From Streptomyces ortus (GTDB lineage Bacteria; Actinomycetota; Actinomycetes; Streptomycetales; Streptomycetaceae): a stretch of 64,000 bases of DNA. A program made the translations under genes and the position numbers. Shown here piece after piece: positions 33,488 through 42,730 of the stretch. Numbering within the stretch: the stretch's first letter is position 1; every line of letters begins with the position of its first letter. Below the pieces are notes generated by a model, which had not been told where the DNA came from, searched no databases, and saw only the letters and a list, made by a program, of their open reading frames with translations. The DNA lies in contig NZ_JAIFZO010000002.1 of the NCBI RefSeq assembly GCF_026341275.1, positions 8,400,118 to 8,464,117 of the forward strand, given 5' to 3'.

Positions 33488-34824
33488 CGTGCGACTGCCT
33501 GGGCGCCGGCGGTCTGGTCCTGCACGAACGCGAGGATCTTGCTGATCGTCGGGTAGGCCGAGATGCTGAAGTGGTCGGGGAGTTCGGGCAGGTCGAAGCG
33601 GTGCAGGACGGTGCCGAGGATCTCTGTCTGGCGCATCGAGGTGATGCCGAGGTCGGCTTCCATGTCCGTGTCCGGCTCGAAGGCCTCTTCCGGGTATCCG
33701 AGGGCCTGCGCGTAGATGTCCCGGATGCTTTCGAAGGTGGCCGTGGCCGGCGGGGACTCTGGCGCAGGGTTGTTGGCCGCCACCGGGTTTGTCGAACCGG
33801 GCTCTGGGTCCGCAGGGCTCTGCCCGGCCGGAGCGGGGAGTTCGGCGGGGGGCTGGTGCGGGGCGTCGGTCGAGAGGGTGCGATCCGTTTGCGCGGGGGC
33901 CGGCGGGCGGGTCGGCTCGGGGAGCCCGGCGGTACGGGCCGGGATGACCGGGGAGATCAGCGGGGTGAGGAGAGGGCGGGCCGAGCACTCGGTGAAGCTG
34001 TCCACACCGGCGTCCCGCAGTGTCTCCAGCGCCGTGCGCAGCCGTACGGGGCGGCAGACGTGGTCGGCGAGGCTGCGCGCGAGGTCGTCGCTGTCGCGGT
34101 AGAACCCGCTGTGGATGGGCGAGTAGACGGGCAGGCGCAGTGGTCGCCGGGGCAGGGATTCGATGGCGCGCCACAGCCGGTCGGCGACATGCGTGTAGTC
34201 CGGGTGGTGGGAGGCGAACGGAGAGGCGATGGGGGTGGCCCGCAGCCCCAGGTGGCCGGCCTGGGACCGTAGTTCCTCCACGGCGGGTGCGGGTCCGGCC
34301 ACCACGGTCTGGGTGGCGGCTCCTTCCACGGCCACTGCCAGCGCCGGGTTCCCCACGGCCCCCAGAAGGTGCCTCGTGCGGTGTGCGTCCGCGTCGATCG
34401 CGACCGCCGCGGTCTCCCCGCCCAGGAGTTCACACATGATGCGGGTCCGGTACGCGACGATCCGCGCACCGGACAGGACGTCGTACGCGCCGGCCGCCAC
34501 CAGTGCCATGACTTCGCCGAGGCTGAGGCCCAGGAGGACCGTCGGGGCGTTCGCGGCGGGTGGGCGGGCCCGGTAGACGGCGATGGACGCCGCGTAGATG
34601 GCCAGGTGGAAGGTGACAGGGTCGTCGGTCATCAAGGCGGGGAGGTCTCGTTCGCCGGGGTCCAGCAGCGGACCCGACACCGGGCCGCTGCCGAACTCGT
34701 CGGCTACGTCGTCGATCAGGGACAGCAGTCCGTATGTCTCTCGGTGCTTCTCGGCCAGGTCGGCCAGGGCGCCGCACTTGTAGGCGGCGGCGCCGGGAAA
34801 GACGATCAGGTGTGACTGACTCAT
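33484..34824 (-). CDS. Acyltransferase-ACP fusion protein
   Basis: The protein has 446 residues. The acyltransferase (about 5-310) has the nucleophile motif GLSLGE with Ser101 and a histidine in FASHHPDYT. A Pro/Ala-rich linker (about 315-365) leads to one acyl-carrier domain with Ser396 in DLGITSMRQTEIL. Small AT-ACP fusions of this kind occur in extender-unit pathways (for example TcsA in allylmalonyl-CoA formation) and in PUFA-like systems. It would load malonyl or alkylmalonyl units onto its own ACP for the KS-CLF-DH subunits. GGGAGAA precedes 34824; the stop overlaps the first KS gene (ATGA). Confidence 0.85.
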   Translation of the reverse strand: MSQSHLIVFPGAAAYKCGALADLAEKHRETYGLLSLIDDVADEFGSGPVSGPLLDPGERDLPALMTDDPVTFHLAIYAASIAVYRARPPAANAPTVLLGLSLGEVMALVAAGAYDVLSGARIVAYRTRIMCELLGGETAAVAIDADAHRTRHLLGAVGNPALAVAVEGAATQTVVAGPAPAVEELRSQAGHLGLRATPIASPFASHHPDYTHVADRLWRAIESLPRRPLRLPVYSPIHSGFYRDSDDLARSLADHVCRPVRLRTALETLRDAGVDSFTECSARPLLTPLISPVIPARTAGLPEPTRPPAPAQTDRTLSTDAPHQPPAELPAPAGQSPADPEPGSTNPVAANNPAPESPPATATFESIRDIYAQALGYPEEAFEPDTDMEADLGITSMRQTEILGTVLHRFDLPELPDHFSISAYPTISKILAFVQDQTAGAQAVAR

Positions 34825-34906
34825 GGGGTTCTCCCGCCAGATGACGTTCCCGGGGTGGTGTGTGCAGGTGCTCGGACGCGATGTCGTGCCGGTGCGGCGG
34901 AGGGGG

Positions 34907-35656
34907 TCAGCCGCGACTCAGTACGGCTCCGCCGTTGACGTGGAGGATCTGTCCGGTGACGTGGCAGGCGTCGGCGGAACCGAGCCAGCGCACCGCGGCT
35001 GCCACGTCCTGGGGGCGGCCCGCTCGGCGCAGCAGCGTGGCGTCGACGAGGCTGCGGTGGGCGGCCTCGCCGATATGCGCCGCCGCTTCGTTGTCCGTGC
35101 CGTCGACGAAGCCCGGTGCCACTGTGTTGACGGTGATCTGCTTGCCGCCGAGTTCGGCGGCGAGCGAGTACATCCAGGTGTGCAGCGCCGCCTTGGCGGA
35201 CGAGTAGGGCGCGTTGCCGGGCAGAAACGCGCCGTACGAACTGATGGTGACCACACGCCCGCCGGGGCGCCGCAGGTGCCGTCTGACGGCCTCGGTCAAC
35301 AGCACGGGGGGCAGTACGTTGGCCCGCCACTGTGTCTGCCAGTTCTCCGCGATCGAGGCCAGGCCCCAGGGATGTCCGGTGCCGGTGAGTCCCGCGTTGT
35401 TGACCAGCAGGTCGAGTGTTCCGCCGCACGCGGCCAGAGCGGCTGACGCCGCGCTCTCCACCTCCGCGGGGCGGCACAGGTCCGCCTGGTACCAGCGTGC
35501 CACGCCGCCCGCGGCCGTGATCTGCGCCGCTGCCTGCTCCAGCGGTGCGCGTCGGCGGCCGAACAGTGTGATGTCCGTTCCGTCGTCGGCGAGGGCCTTC
35601 GCGACCGCGAGTCCGATCCCGGTGCCCCCTCCGGAGATGAAAGCTGTTCGCCTCAT
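34907..35656 (-). CDS. FabG-like ketoreductase (SDR)
   Basis: The protein has 249 residues. The NADPH loop is SGGGTGIGLAVAKAL, NNAG is in LLVNNAGLTG, and the catalytic Ser-Tyr-Lys are in VTISSYGAFLPGNAPYSSAK. A FabG-type C-terminus (GQILHVNGGA) closes it. It is a likely beta-ketoacyl reductase of the megasynthase, which lacks an internal KR. ATG 35656 overlaps the stop of the second KS gene (ATGA), and GGGGAGAG precedes it. Confidence 0.87.
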   Translation of the reverse strand: MRRTAFISGGGTGIGLAVAKALADDGTDITLFGRRRAPLEQAAAQITAAGGVARWYQADLCRPAEVESAASAALAACGGTLDLLVNNAGLTGTGHPWGLASIAENWQTQWRANVLPPVLLTEAVRRHLRRPGGRVVTISSYGAFLPGNAPYSSAKAALHTWMYSLAAELGGKQITVNTVAPGFVDGTDNEAAAHIGEAAHRSLVDATLLRRAGRPQDVAAAVRWLGSADACHVTGQILHVNGGAVLSRG

Positions 35657-38600
35657 CGGCTCTCCCCGCCGGGGGCCCGGGGCTGTCCCCACCTGCGCAG
35701 CCCGACTACGGACACCAGCGGTCGGCCGGCGGCGGTCGCGGCCAGCCAGTGTTCCCGGCCGCCGGTCGCTGGGCCGGGCAGCAGGTGGTGGAGCACGACG
35801 GGGCCTGTGCTCCGGTCGGCCAGCTCCACGTCGTTGCCCGGGGTGTGCAGGCGCAGTTCACGTATGAACGACACGGAGCAAGGGTCCGGGGGGTGGGGCG
35901 CGGGCCCGTCGGAGTCGCTGTCGGTACGGAGCAGGGTGTCGATGAGGTCGACCGGTGACCAGAAGGCGCTCGAGACTTTGCGTTCCTCGTGCGCGGGCGG
36001 CTGCCACAGGGCGCACACGCCGTACGGGTGCGGTCCGAAGTGCGTCGACTCGTACACGGTCACGGTGGTCTCCTTTCCGTCGGATCCGTCGGATCCGTCG
36101 AGGGTCGGGCGGTCCTGGGCCGTTGTCCGGCAGGGACCGGGCGGGAGCGGCGCCGTCAGGGGTGGCGTCCGGGCGGGCCGTGCTGGGTCGGGAGGCCGGC
36201 CGAGGCGGACCCGCACGCGGGCGTGGAGGTGCGCGGGGCGCAGTATCCCGCCGTCGGCCAGCAGGAGGTCCCGGGTGATGCGCACATCGACGAGCGCGCG
36301 TGGCCCGCTCGCGTCGCGGACGGTCGCGGCGACGGCGAGGGTGGGACCGGCGTCGGAGGGCTTCGTGCGGCGTAGACGTACCGACGAGGGGAGGAAGACA
36401 TCGTGGAAGGCTTCCGGGACCCATCCCGGTGCCAGGTCGACGGCAGCTTCGGCCGCCATCTCCAACAGCACGGCCGCCGGCACGACCGGGCGGTCCTGGT
36501 CCGCGCAGTGCGGCAGGAGGATGCCCTGCCGCTGTCCGAGCGGTACGTGCCAAAGGGCGGCCCGGCTCGACCGTGACCTGCGGTGCCGCAGGAAGAACCG
36601 GCCGTGTCCCGCATCCGCGTGCGAGGCCGCCTTCGGGTGCGGGCGGGGGATCCGGCCAGGGCGGACCAGGCGTACGGCCGGCGTACGGTCGTCCTCCAGC
36701 GGGGCCACGACAGAGGGCGTATCAGGGCAGGCGAGGGTGCGCAGCACCTGTACGGCGCTGTCCGCTCCGAGGAAACCCTGGTGTCCGGGAAGCACCCCGG
36801 GGGAGTGGTGCGGTGCGGTGCCCGGCACCGCTTCCACGCGGGCAAGGACCGGCAGTTTGTGTGTGCGTGCGCTGTCGGCGCTGGCCAGCAGCAGGATGAA
36901 GACGCCTTCGCGCACCGGTCCCGCCGTGCCGGGTTCGCGGAGCATGTCCCCGCCGGCCGCGTTGGCCGCCACGGCGAGGACCAGTGCGAAGTCCAAGTCG
37001 CCGGAGCTGAGCGACCGGCGTGCGGCGTGCAGGGCGGCGAGCAGGGAGTCACGTCCGGCGTCGAACGAGGCGGCCTGGCCGTGCAGGTCGAACTGCACCG
37101 CTACACGGGATGCCATGACATTGCCGATGAAGCCGGTGAAGGTGTCGGAGTCACCCCGTGCGACCTGCTCGCGTGCTCTGCGTGCGACCAGGTCGGGGGA
37201 GAGCCGGGCGTCGGCCGTGGGGTGTTCGGTGAGCCGCCGGGCCAGGTCGTCGGCGGACACCCGCAGCGCGTACTCGATACTGCCGTGCGTGGGCCCCAGA
37301 TGGGCGAGGAAGACCCCCGTCCTTTCGGCGTCCCCCCACCGCAGGGTGCCCGCGTCCACGGCGGTGCGGGTGGCGTGCAGGGTCATCAGGTGGGACCGGT
37401 CCAATGAGCGGTGTGTGGAGGGAGGGAGCGTCGTGGTGGAACCCGGGAGCGGAGGGTAGGGCGTGGCGAAGGCATCCGGCCAGGTCGCGTTCCCCGTGCG
37501 CAGCCAGTTGTCGGTCGCGCTCCGGTCGGGAAGGCCGGGCAGGTGGGCGTGGTAGGCGCTCACCACGACATCGTGCTTCGCGGCGGCGGGTGCGGGGCGG
37601 GGTGCGTCGTCCGCGATCAGGACGCAGCAGTTGGTGCCGCCCAGGCCGTACGCGCACACGGCCGCGACGCGCGGCCTGCCGGGCTGCGCGGGCCACTCGA
37701 TGTTCAGCGTCGGGACGGACAGCGCCCGCCCGAGCATCCCGGGGTCCCGCACCGCGTCGTAGCGCTGTTGTGCCGGGATCTGCTGATGCCGCAGGCCGAG
37801 CACGGCGTGGATCACCGAGACGATGCCGGCGGCCCACCCGGTATGGCCGACGAGGGACTTGTTGGAGGTCACCTGCCAGTGTGCCCGGTCGCCCGCCGCG
37901 GTACGGAGCATCTGCAGTTCCCGTGCGTCCCCCACTTTGGTGCCGGTCCCGTGCCCGACGACCCACTGCACGTCGCGCGGGGTGACGGCCGCGCGGCTCA
38001 TCGCCCTGGTGAGCGCCCGCAGTTGTCCGGTGGGGTTGGGGGCGATGATGCCCTTGCCGCGGCCGTCGGTGGAGCCGCCCGATGCCAGGACCGTCGCGAG
38101 GATGTGGTCGCCGTCGGACACCGCCTGTGCGTGGCGTTTCAGTACGACGGCGGCGGCTCCGTCGCTGAACATCGTTCCGCACGCGGCACGGTCGTAGGCT
38201 CTGAGGTCGCCGGAGTCGGCGTACCCACCCATCTGGGAGAAGAGCACGTTGGTCCGCCGGCTCAGGACGAACGACGCCGCGCAGACGGCGAGGTCGCATT
38301 CACCGGCGAGGAGAGCTTTCCAGCCCATGTCGATGGTGTAGGAGGCGGTCGCGCAGGCGGAGTCGATGACGGAGATCTCGTTGATGCGGGGCAAGAGGTC
38401 CCCGAGCGCGTCCCGTACCTGGCGGTGGGGCAGGTAGGTGGTGCTGTCCGCCGCGGCCCGGGGGTAGCGGGAGCGCAGGGCTCGGCGCAGTGGGTCGGCC
38501 GGCGAAGGGCCCGCTCCCATCATGCGGGCGGCTCGTTCGGCCACCAGGCTCTCTTCGAGCCGCTGGCTGCCCTCGGCGGTGGCTCCCACGGACACGAGGC

Positions 38601-38961
38601 AGCGCGTGCCGTGTGCCGTGGCGACTCCGTCCAGGGCCTGCAGGACGGAGTGGCGCAGCCAGCGTCCGAACTCGTCCAGCTGCGGGACGCACGCGTCGTC
38701 GGTGCCCGGATGGGCGGCGAAGTCCTGGTGGATGTAGCCCATCCTGCGGTGGCGGATGCGGTCCTGTTCGCCGTCCTGGTCCGACTGGAGCGTGGCCAGG
38801 TCCCAGCGGTCGCCCGGCAGCGAGTACTGGGGCTGTTCCTGTTGGAGGACCTTCCAGAACTGCTCCGGTGAGCTGCAGCCGGGGACGACCATGCCCATCC
38901 CTACGATGGCGACCGTGTCGGTGTCGGAGGCGGTGGTCGCCTGGTCCGTGCGGCTTGTCAC
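35653..38961 (-). CDS. PfaC-like KS-CLF-DH polyketide synthase subunit (second)
   Basis: The protein has 1102 residues with the same layout as the other subunit. The ketosynthase has Cys203 in DSACAT, His337 in GHGTGTKVGD and His373 in NKSLVGHTG. The CLF-like domain has FDAGRDSLL with Gly in place of Cys. In the dehydratase region the HxxxGxxxxP motif reads HCADQDRPVVP: Gly is replaced and one residue is inserted, so that half may be inactive, although Asp in LIDTLLRT remains. The GTG start at 38961 overlaps the stop of the SnoaL-like gene (GTGA). The pair of subunits suggests two condensing stages or a heteromeric synthase. Confidence 0.84.
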   Translation of the reverse strand: MTSRTDQATTASDTDTVAIVGMGMVVPGCSSPEQFWKVLQQEQPQYSLPGDRWDLATLQSDQDGEQDRIRHRRMGYIHQDFAAHPGTDDACVPQLDEFGRWLRHSVLQALDGVATAHGTRCLVSVGATAEGSQRLEESLVAERAARMMGAGPSPADPLRRALRSRYPRAAADSTTYLPHRQVRDALGDLLPRINEISVIDSACATASYTIDMGWKALLAGECDLAVCAASFVLSRRTNVLFSQMGGYADSGDLRAYDRAACGTMFSDGAAAVVLKRHAQAVSDGDHILATVLASGGSTDGRGKGIIAPNPTGQLRALTRAMSRAAVTPRDVQWVVGHGTGTKVGDARELQMLRTAAGDRAHWQVTSNKSLVGHTGWAAGIVSVIHAVLGLRHQQIPAQQRYDAVRDPGMLGRALSVPTLNIEWPAQPGRPRVAAVCAYGLGGTNCCVLIADDAPRPAPAAAKHDVVVSAYHAHLPGLPDRSATDNWLRTGNATWPDAFATPYPPLPGSTTTLPPSTHRSLDRSHLMTLHATRTAVDAGTLRWGDAERTGVFLAHLGPTHGSIEYALRVSADDLARRLTEHPTADARLSPDLVARRAREQVARGDSDTFTGFIGNVMASRVAVQFDLHGQAASFDAGRDSLLAALHAARRSLSSGDLDFALVLAVAANAAGGDMLREPGTAGPVREGVFILLLASADSARTHKLPVLARVEAVPGTAPHHSPGVLPGHQGFLGADSAVQVLRTLACPDTPSVVAPLEDDRTPAVRLVRPGRIPRPHPKAASHADAGHGRFFLRHRRSRSSRAALWHVPLGQRQGILLPHCADQDRPVVPAAVLLEMAAEAAVDLAPGWVPEAFHDVFLPSSVRLRRTKPSDAGPTLAVAATVRDASGPRALVDVRITRDLLLADGGILRPAHLHARVRVRLGRPPDPARPARTPPLTAPLPPGPCRTTAQDRPTLDGSDGSDGKETTVTVYESTHFGPHPYGVCALWQPPAHEERKVSSAFWSPVDLIDTLLRTDSDSDGPAPHPPDPCSVSFIRELRLHTPGNDVELADRSTGPVVLHHLLPGPATGGREHWLAATAAGRPLVSVVGLRRWGQPRAPGGESR

Positions 38962-39377
38962 GGCGCGTCCAGTTCGGCGGTGTTCCAGTAGTCGCGGTGG
39001 TGGTGGATGAGGCCGTCCGGTCCGAACTCGTCGACGCATGCGCCGCGTACCAGAACGATGCCGTGCCGGTTGACTCCCGCGGGGCACGGGGAGGCGGCGC
39101 GGGTGACAGTGAGTTCCCACTCGGTGAACCCGGTGGTCTTGGATGCGGAGACGGACAGCAGGCGGGCCGTGGTCGTCTCGTAGGTGGCCATCCAGTCCCG
39201 CAGGAGAGCACGCAGCTGGTCGCGTCCGCGGCACTTGCGTTGCATCGCCACGTCCTCGAAGCTCACGTCCTCGCTGAAGAACGAGACCATCTTCTCCACG
39301 TCCTGAGCGTTGATGGCTGCCGCCCATCCCTGCATGCTCTCGTGGTACGACCTGCTGCCGGCGGTGTTGTCGCTCAC
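38958..39377 (-). CDS. SnoaL/NTF2-like protein of the PKS operon
   Basis: The protein has 139 residues of the cone-shaped alpha+beta barrel (AWAAAINAQDVEKMVSFF-like helix, then SEDVSFEDVAMQRKCRGRDQ) with a closing IHHHRDYWNTAEL strand. SnoaL-like proteins are cyclases, hydratases or epimerases in polyketide pathways, often acting without cofactor. GTG 39377 has an excellent AAGGAGGAG site. It sits between the P450 and the second KS subunit and is coupled to the latter by GTGA. The reaction is unknown. Confidence 0.8.
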   Translation of the reverse strand: MSDNTAGSRSYHESMQGWAAAINAQDVEKMVSFFSEDVSFEDVAMQRKCRGRDQLRALLRDWMATYETTTARLLSVSASKTTGFTEWELTVTRAASPCPAGVNRHGIVLVRGACVDEFGPDGLIHHHRDYWNTAELDAP

Positions 39378-39424
39378 CGTCTTCTCCTCCTTGCTGGTCC
39401 GTGCCGGTACCGGATCCAAGCCGG

Positions 39425-40723
39425 TCAGGCAGTCGTGTCGGTCCGCCACTGCAGCGGAAACCGTTTGAGTCCGTTGACGAAGTTGGACTCCATGCGGGCG
39501 GGCGGGCCCGCCATTTCCAGGCCGGGCAACCGGCTGACGGTCTGGCGGATGATGGCGCGCAGTTCCATACGGGCGATGTGGGCGCCGCTGCAGTAGTGGG
39601 GTCCGTAGCCGAAGCTGATGTGGTCGTTGGGACTGCGGGTGATGTCGAACCGGTCGGCCCGGTCGAAGGCGCGCTCGTCCCGGTTGGCGGATATCAGATA
39701 GACGCCCACTTTGTCGCCCTTGCGCATAACCTGTCCTGCCAGGACGGTGTCCCGGGCGCAGGTTCGCCGGAACATGATTCCGGGGGACCAGAAGCGCAGC
39801 ATCTCCTCCACCGCGGTGTCGATGAGCTCCGGGTGCGCGCGCAGCTTCTCGTACTCCCGCGGATGGGTCAGGAGGGAGTGCAGTCCTCCCGGAGCGCTGG
39901 CACGCAGCGTCACCGTTCCGGCCAGTACGAGTCCGAAGAACATCAGCTCGAACTCTTCGCGGTTGAGGCCTCCGTCGAGGAGACAGGCCATGAGGCTTCC
40001 GGTGCGGGGCGCGTCGGCAAGGGAGTGCGCGTAGGCGAAGATGTCGGCCAGGGCCTCGCGGGCCCGGGGGTTGGCGCGAGTGCCGTCGGGGCGGGTCCTT
40101 CTGCCCTCGCGCAGCGCGAAGGACGCTCGTCCCATGTCCGTGAGCGTGTCCGGATCGACCGGTGCGCCCTCGGCGTACTCGGGGTCCTGGTACCCGATGA
40201 CCCGGTCGGCCCAGTCGTAGATCAACGGCCGGTCCTGCTCGGGCATGCCGAGCACATGGGCCAGTGTCCACACCGGGAGATCGGCCACCAGGTGCGCGAA
40301 GTCCGTACGGCCGGTTTCGATCACGGAGTCGATGAGATGGGCGGCACGGCCCTCGATGGCCTCTTCGAGCTCGCGTACCGCACGCGGCGAGAAGGCTGTG
40401 GCGACGCTGCGGCGCAGCCGGGTGTGCGAGGGGGGATCCTGATTGACGATCATCGATCGCAGGAAGGCGAGGTCCTCGGCCGAATCCGGGTCCCGTAGTT
40501 GAGCTCCTCCCAGGTGGGAGGAGTACGTCTCGTGGTCCTGGAGGACCGTCTTGGTGTCGGCGTGCCGGACGACCGCCCAGTACCCGGGGCCTGCGGCCCA
40601 GTCGCCCACCGCCGGCTCGGGGACCCAGCTGACGGGCTGGGTGTCGCGCAGGTGCCGGAACAGTTCATGGGGGACATGCCGGGCGTAGGTGGCGGGCAGG
40701 AAGATGGTGCTGGAGTTCGCCAT
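39425..40723 (-). CDS. Cytochrome P450
   Basis: The protein has 432 residues. The haem loop is ISFGYGPHYCSGAHIARMEL (FGxGxHxCxG), and ExxR is in EEMLRFWSP. The I-helix reads LVLAGTVTLRA, where the usual acidic/Thr pair (AGxDT) is replaced by GTVTL, a departure that may mean altered oxygen activation. It belongs to the soluble bacterial CYP group and needs ferredoxin partners encoded elsewhere. Position inside the polyketide operon suggests oxidation of the chain or product. Confidence 0.88.
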   Translation of the reverse strand: MANSSTIFLPATYARHVPHELFRHLRDTQPVSWVPEPAVGDWAAGPGYWAVVRHADTKTVLQDHETYSSHLGGAQLRDPDSAEDLAFLRSMIVNQDPPSHTRLRRSVATAFSPRAVRELEEAIEGRAAHLIDSVIETGRTDFAHLVADLPVWTLAHVLGMPEQDRPLIYDWADRVIGYQDPEYAEGAPVDPDTLTDMGRASFALREGRRTRPDGTRANPRAREALADIFAYAHSLADAPRTGSLMACLLDGGLNREEFELMFFGLVLAGTVTLRASAPGGLHSLLTHPREYEKLRAHPELIDTAVEEMLRFWSPGIMFRRTCARDTVLAGQVMRKGDKVGVYLISANRDERAFDRADRFDITRSPNDHISFGYGPHYCSGAHIARMELRAIIRQTVSRLPGLEMAGPPARMESNFVNGLKRFPLQWRTDTTA

Positions 40724-40849
40724 GGGTCTGTGTGGCCTCTCGACGGAGGAGCCCGGTGGCTCGGTGGGGGTCTGTGGGGGAGCAATTGCGTTTGTCGGTT
40801 GCGCCTGTCGGTCGGGCCTGCCGTACTCCCGGGTGACGTGGAATGCAGG

Positions 40850-41734
40850 TCAGTCGGTGTGCGGATAGTCGTAGAACCCTCGGCCGGTCTTGCGCCCGAG
40901 CCTGCCTTCGTCGACCAACTGCCTCAGGAGCGCGGGGGGTTCGTACTGGGGTTCGGCAAAGGCGGTGAACAGGGACAGCGCCGCAGACGCGACCGTGTCA
41001 AGGCCGATGTGGTCGGCCAGTTTCAGCGGCCCCACCGGGTGGGCACAACCCAGGACCATGGCGCGGTCGATGTCCTCGGCTCCGGCGAAGCCCGATTCGA
41101 GCATGCGGACGGCGGACACCAGGTAGGGGACGAGGAGCCTGTTGACGACGAATCCGCTACGGTCCCCGGCCCGGATGACCTCCTTGCCGAGGGTCTTGGT
41201 GAGGAAGAGCTCGGCCCGGTCCAGGGCGGCGCCGTCCGTGAACGGTGTGCCGATCAGTTCCACGAGGGGGGTGGACTGGGCGGGACTGAAGAAGTGGGTG
41301 CCCAGGAACCGGCCCTTGCGCGTGACGGCGTCGCAGAGCCGGCCGAGGGACAGGGACGAGGTGGTGGACGCCAGGAGTGCGGACGGGTCGGGCAGCGCGC
41401 GGTCGAGTTCCCGCAGGACCGCGTGCTTGTGCTTTTCGTCCTCGGTGATGGCCTCGACGGTGAACTGACGCGTCCGCAACCGGCCGAGGTCCGTGGTGAA
41501 CGTGATGTTCTCCAGGACGCCGTCCCGTTCGGTGACGGAGAGCTTTCCCGAGGCGACGGCGCGATCGAGGGAAGCCTGGAGGCGGCGCCTGCCGCGGCGT
41601 TCGGAGTCCGTGGACGTGACAGCGACGAGGACGTCCAGGTCGCGTCGCGCACACACTTCCGCGATGCCCGCTCCCATGATCCCGCAGCCCACAACCCCGA
41701 CACGGAGGACCGGGGCGGGATCGGTGTGCCTCAT
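40850..41734 (-). CDS. 3-hydroxyacyl-CoA dehydrogenase (3-hydroxybutyryl-CoA type)
   Basis: The protein has 294 residues. The NAD loop is VGVVGCGIMGAGIAEVCA. The catalytic region is ASTTSSLSLGRLC, GTHFFSPAQSTPLVELI, and GFVVNRLLVPYLVSAVRMLE. The C-terminus ends GRKTGRGFYDY, the classic end of single-domain 3-hydroxybutyryl-CoA dehydrogenases. It interconverts acetoacetyl-CoA and 3-hydroxybutyryl-CoA. The start overlaps the KAS III stop (ATGA). With KAS III and the CCR homologue next to it, it probably makes the C4 unit for this cluster. Confidence 0.87.
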   Translation of the reverse strand: MRHTDPAPVLRVGVVGCGIMGAGIAEVCARRDLDVLVAVTSTDSERRGRRRLQASLDRAVASGKLSVTERDGVLENITFTTDLGRLRTRQFTVEAITEDEKHKHAVLRELDRALPDPSALLASTTSSLSLGRLCDAVTRKGRFLGTHFFSPAQSTPLVELIGTPFTDGAALDRAELFLTKTLGKEVIRAGDRSGFVVNRLLVPYLVSAVRMLESGFAGAEDIDRAMVLGCAHPVGPLKLADHIGLDTVASAALSLFTAFAEPQYEPPALLRQLVDEGRLGRKTGRGFYDYPHTD

Positions 41735-42726
41735 GGCTGTGCTCCCGTCCAGCGCAGTAGGACCGCGCTCATCGACATTCCGCTGCCGAAACCGGCGAGC
41801 AGCACCAGGTCTCCCGCCTTGATGAGTCCGGCCCGGTGGGCCGAGTCCAGTGTCAGAGGCACCGATGCCGCGCCGGTGTTGCCGTACTGCCGCACCGTGC
41901 GGTGGGTGTGCGCGTCGGCGAGGCCGGCGTGCTGAACGAGCCGGTCGAGCAGGACGCCGTTGGGCTGGTGCGGGACGAAGTGGTCGATCTGGTCGACGGA
42001 CACCTCTGCGTGTTCGAGGAAACGGTCGAGGAAGGTAGGGAATTCGCGCAGCAGGAAGTTCGCTACCGTGCGCCCCTCCATACGGAGGAAGTGACCGCCT
42101 TCCCGCACCGTGTGGTGAGAGGCGGGGATGCGGCTGCCGCCGGCGTCCACCCTGATGAGGTGGGAGGCCGTGCCTTGGCTGGCCAGGGCGAAGTCCAGCA
42201 GACCGCCACCTTCGTCATCAGCCGGGCCCGTGACCGCGGCTCCGGCCCCGTCCCCCATGAGCACCGCCGTACGCCGGTCGTCGAAGTCCAGTACGCGGGA
42301 GCAGACGTCGGCGGCGACCACGAGGGTGCGGGCGCCGGGTGACCGGGCGGCCAGGCTCATCGCGAGGGCCAGGCCGTGGACGAAGCCGCTGCAGGCGACG
42401 TTGATGTCGAAGCAGGCTGCGGCCGTCGCCCCGATGCGCTGCTGTATGCGGCAGGAGGTCGGGGGCTGCGGGGAGTCAGGGGTCGACGTGGCCAGGATGA
42501 GGTAGTCGAGCCGTTCCGCGGCGAGGTGTGCCTGTGCGAGGGCCCGCCGTGCCGCGTGCAGGGCGAGGTCGGAGGTGGCCTCACCCGGTGCGGCGTAGCG
42601 CCGTTCCAGGATGCGCGTACGTTGACTGATCCACGACTTCGTCGTGCCCACCCGGGCCGCGAGGGCAGTGTTGTCCACGATGTGCTGCGGAACGTAGGAT
42701 CCCGTCCCCAGGATGCTGGTGGCCAT
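41731..42726 (-). CDS. Beta-ketoacyl-ACP synthase III-like enzyme (first)
   Basis: The protein has 331 residues of the FabH fold. The active site is complete: Cys112 in DINVACSGF, His in FVPHQPNGVLLD, and Asn in RQYGNTGAASVP. FabH-type enzymes condense an acyl-CoA with malonyl-ACP or malonyl-CoA; NphT7-like members make acetoacetyl-CoA directly. It lies four bases after the CCR gene and overlaps the 3-hydroxyacyl-CoA dehydrogenase, which favours a role in making the C4 precursor. Starter-unit priming is the alternative. Confidence 0.87.
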   Translation of the reverse strand: MATSILGTGSYVPQHIVDNTALAARVGTTKSWISQRTRILERRYAAPGEATSDLALHAARRALAQAHLAAERLDYLILATSTPDSPQPPTSCRIQQRIGATAAACFDINVACSGFVHGLALAMSLAARSPGARTLVVAADVCSRVLDFDDRRTAVLMGDGAGAAVTGPADDEGGGLLDFALASQGTASHLIRVDAGGSRIPASHHTVREGGHFLRMEGRTVANFLLREFPTFLDRFLEHAEVSVDQIDHFVPHQPNGVLLDRLVQHAGLADAHTHRTVRQYGNTGAASVPLTLDSAHRAGLIKAGDLVLLAGFGSGMSMSAVLLRWTGAQP

Positions 42727-42730
42727 CGCC

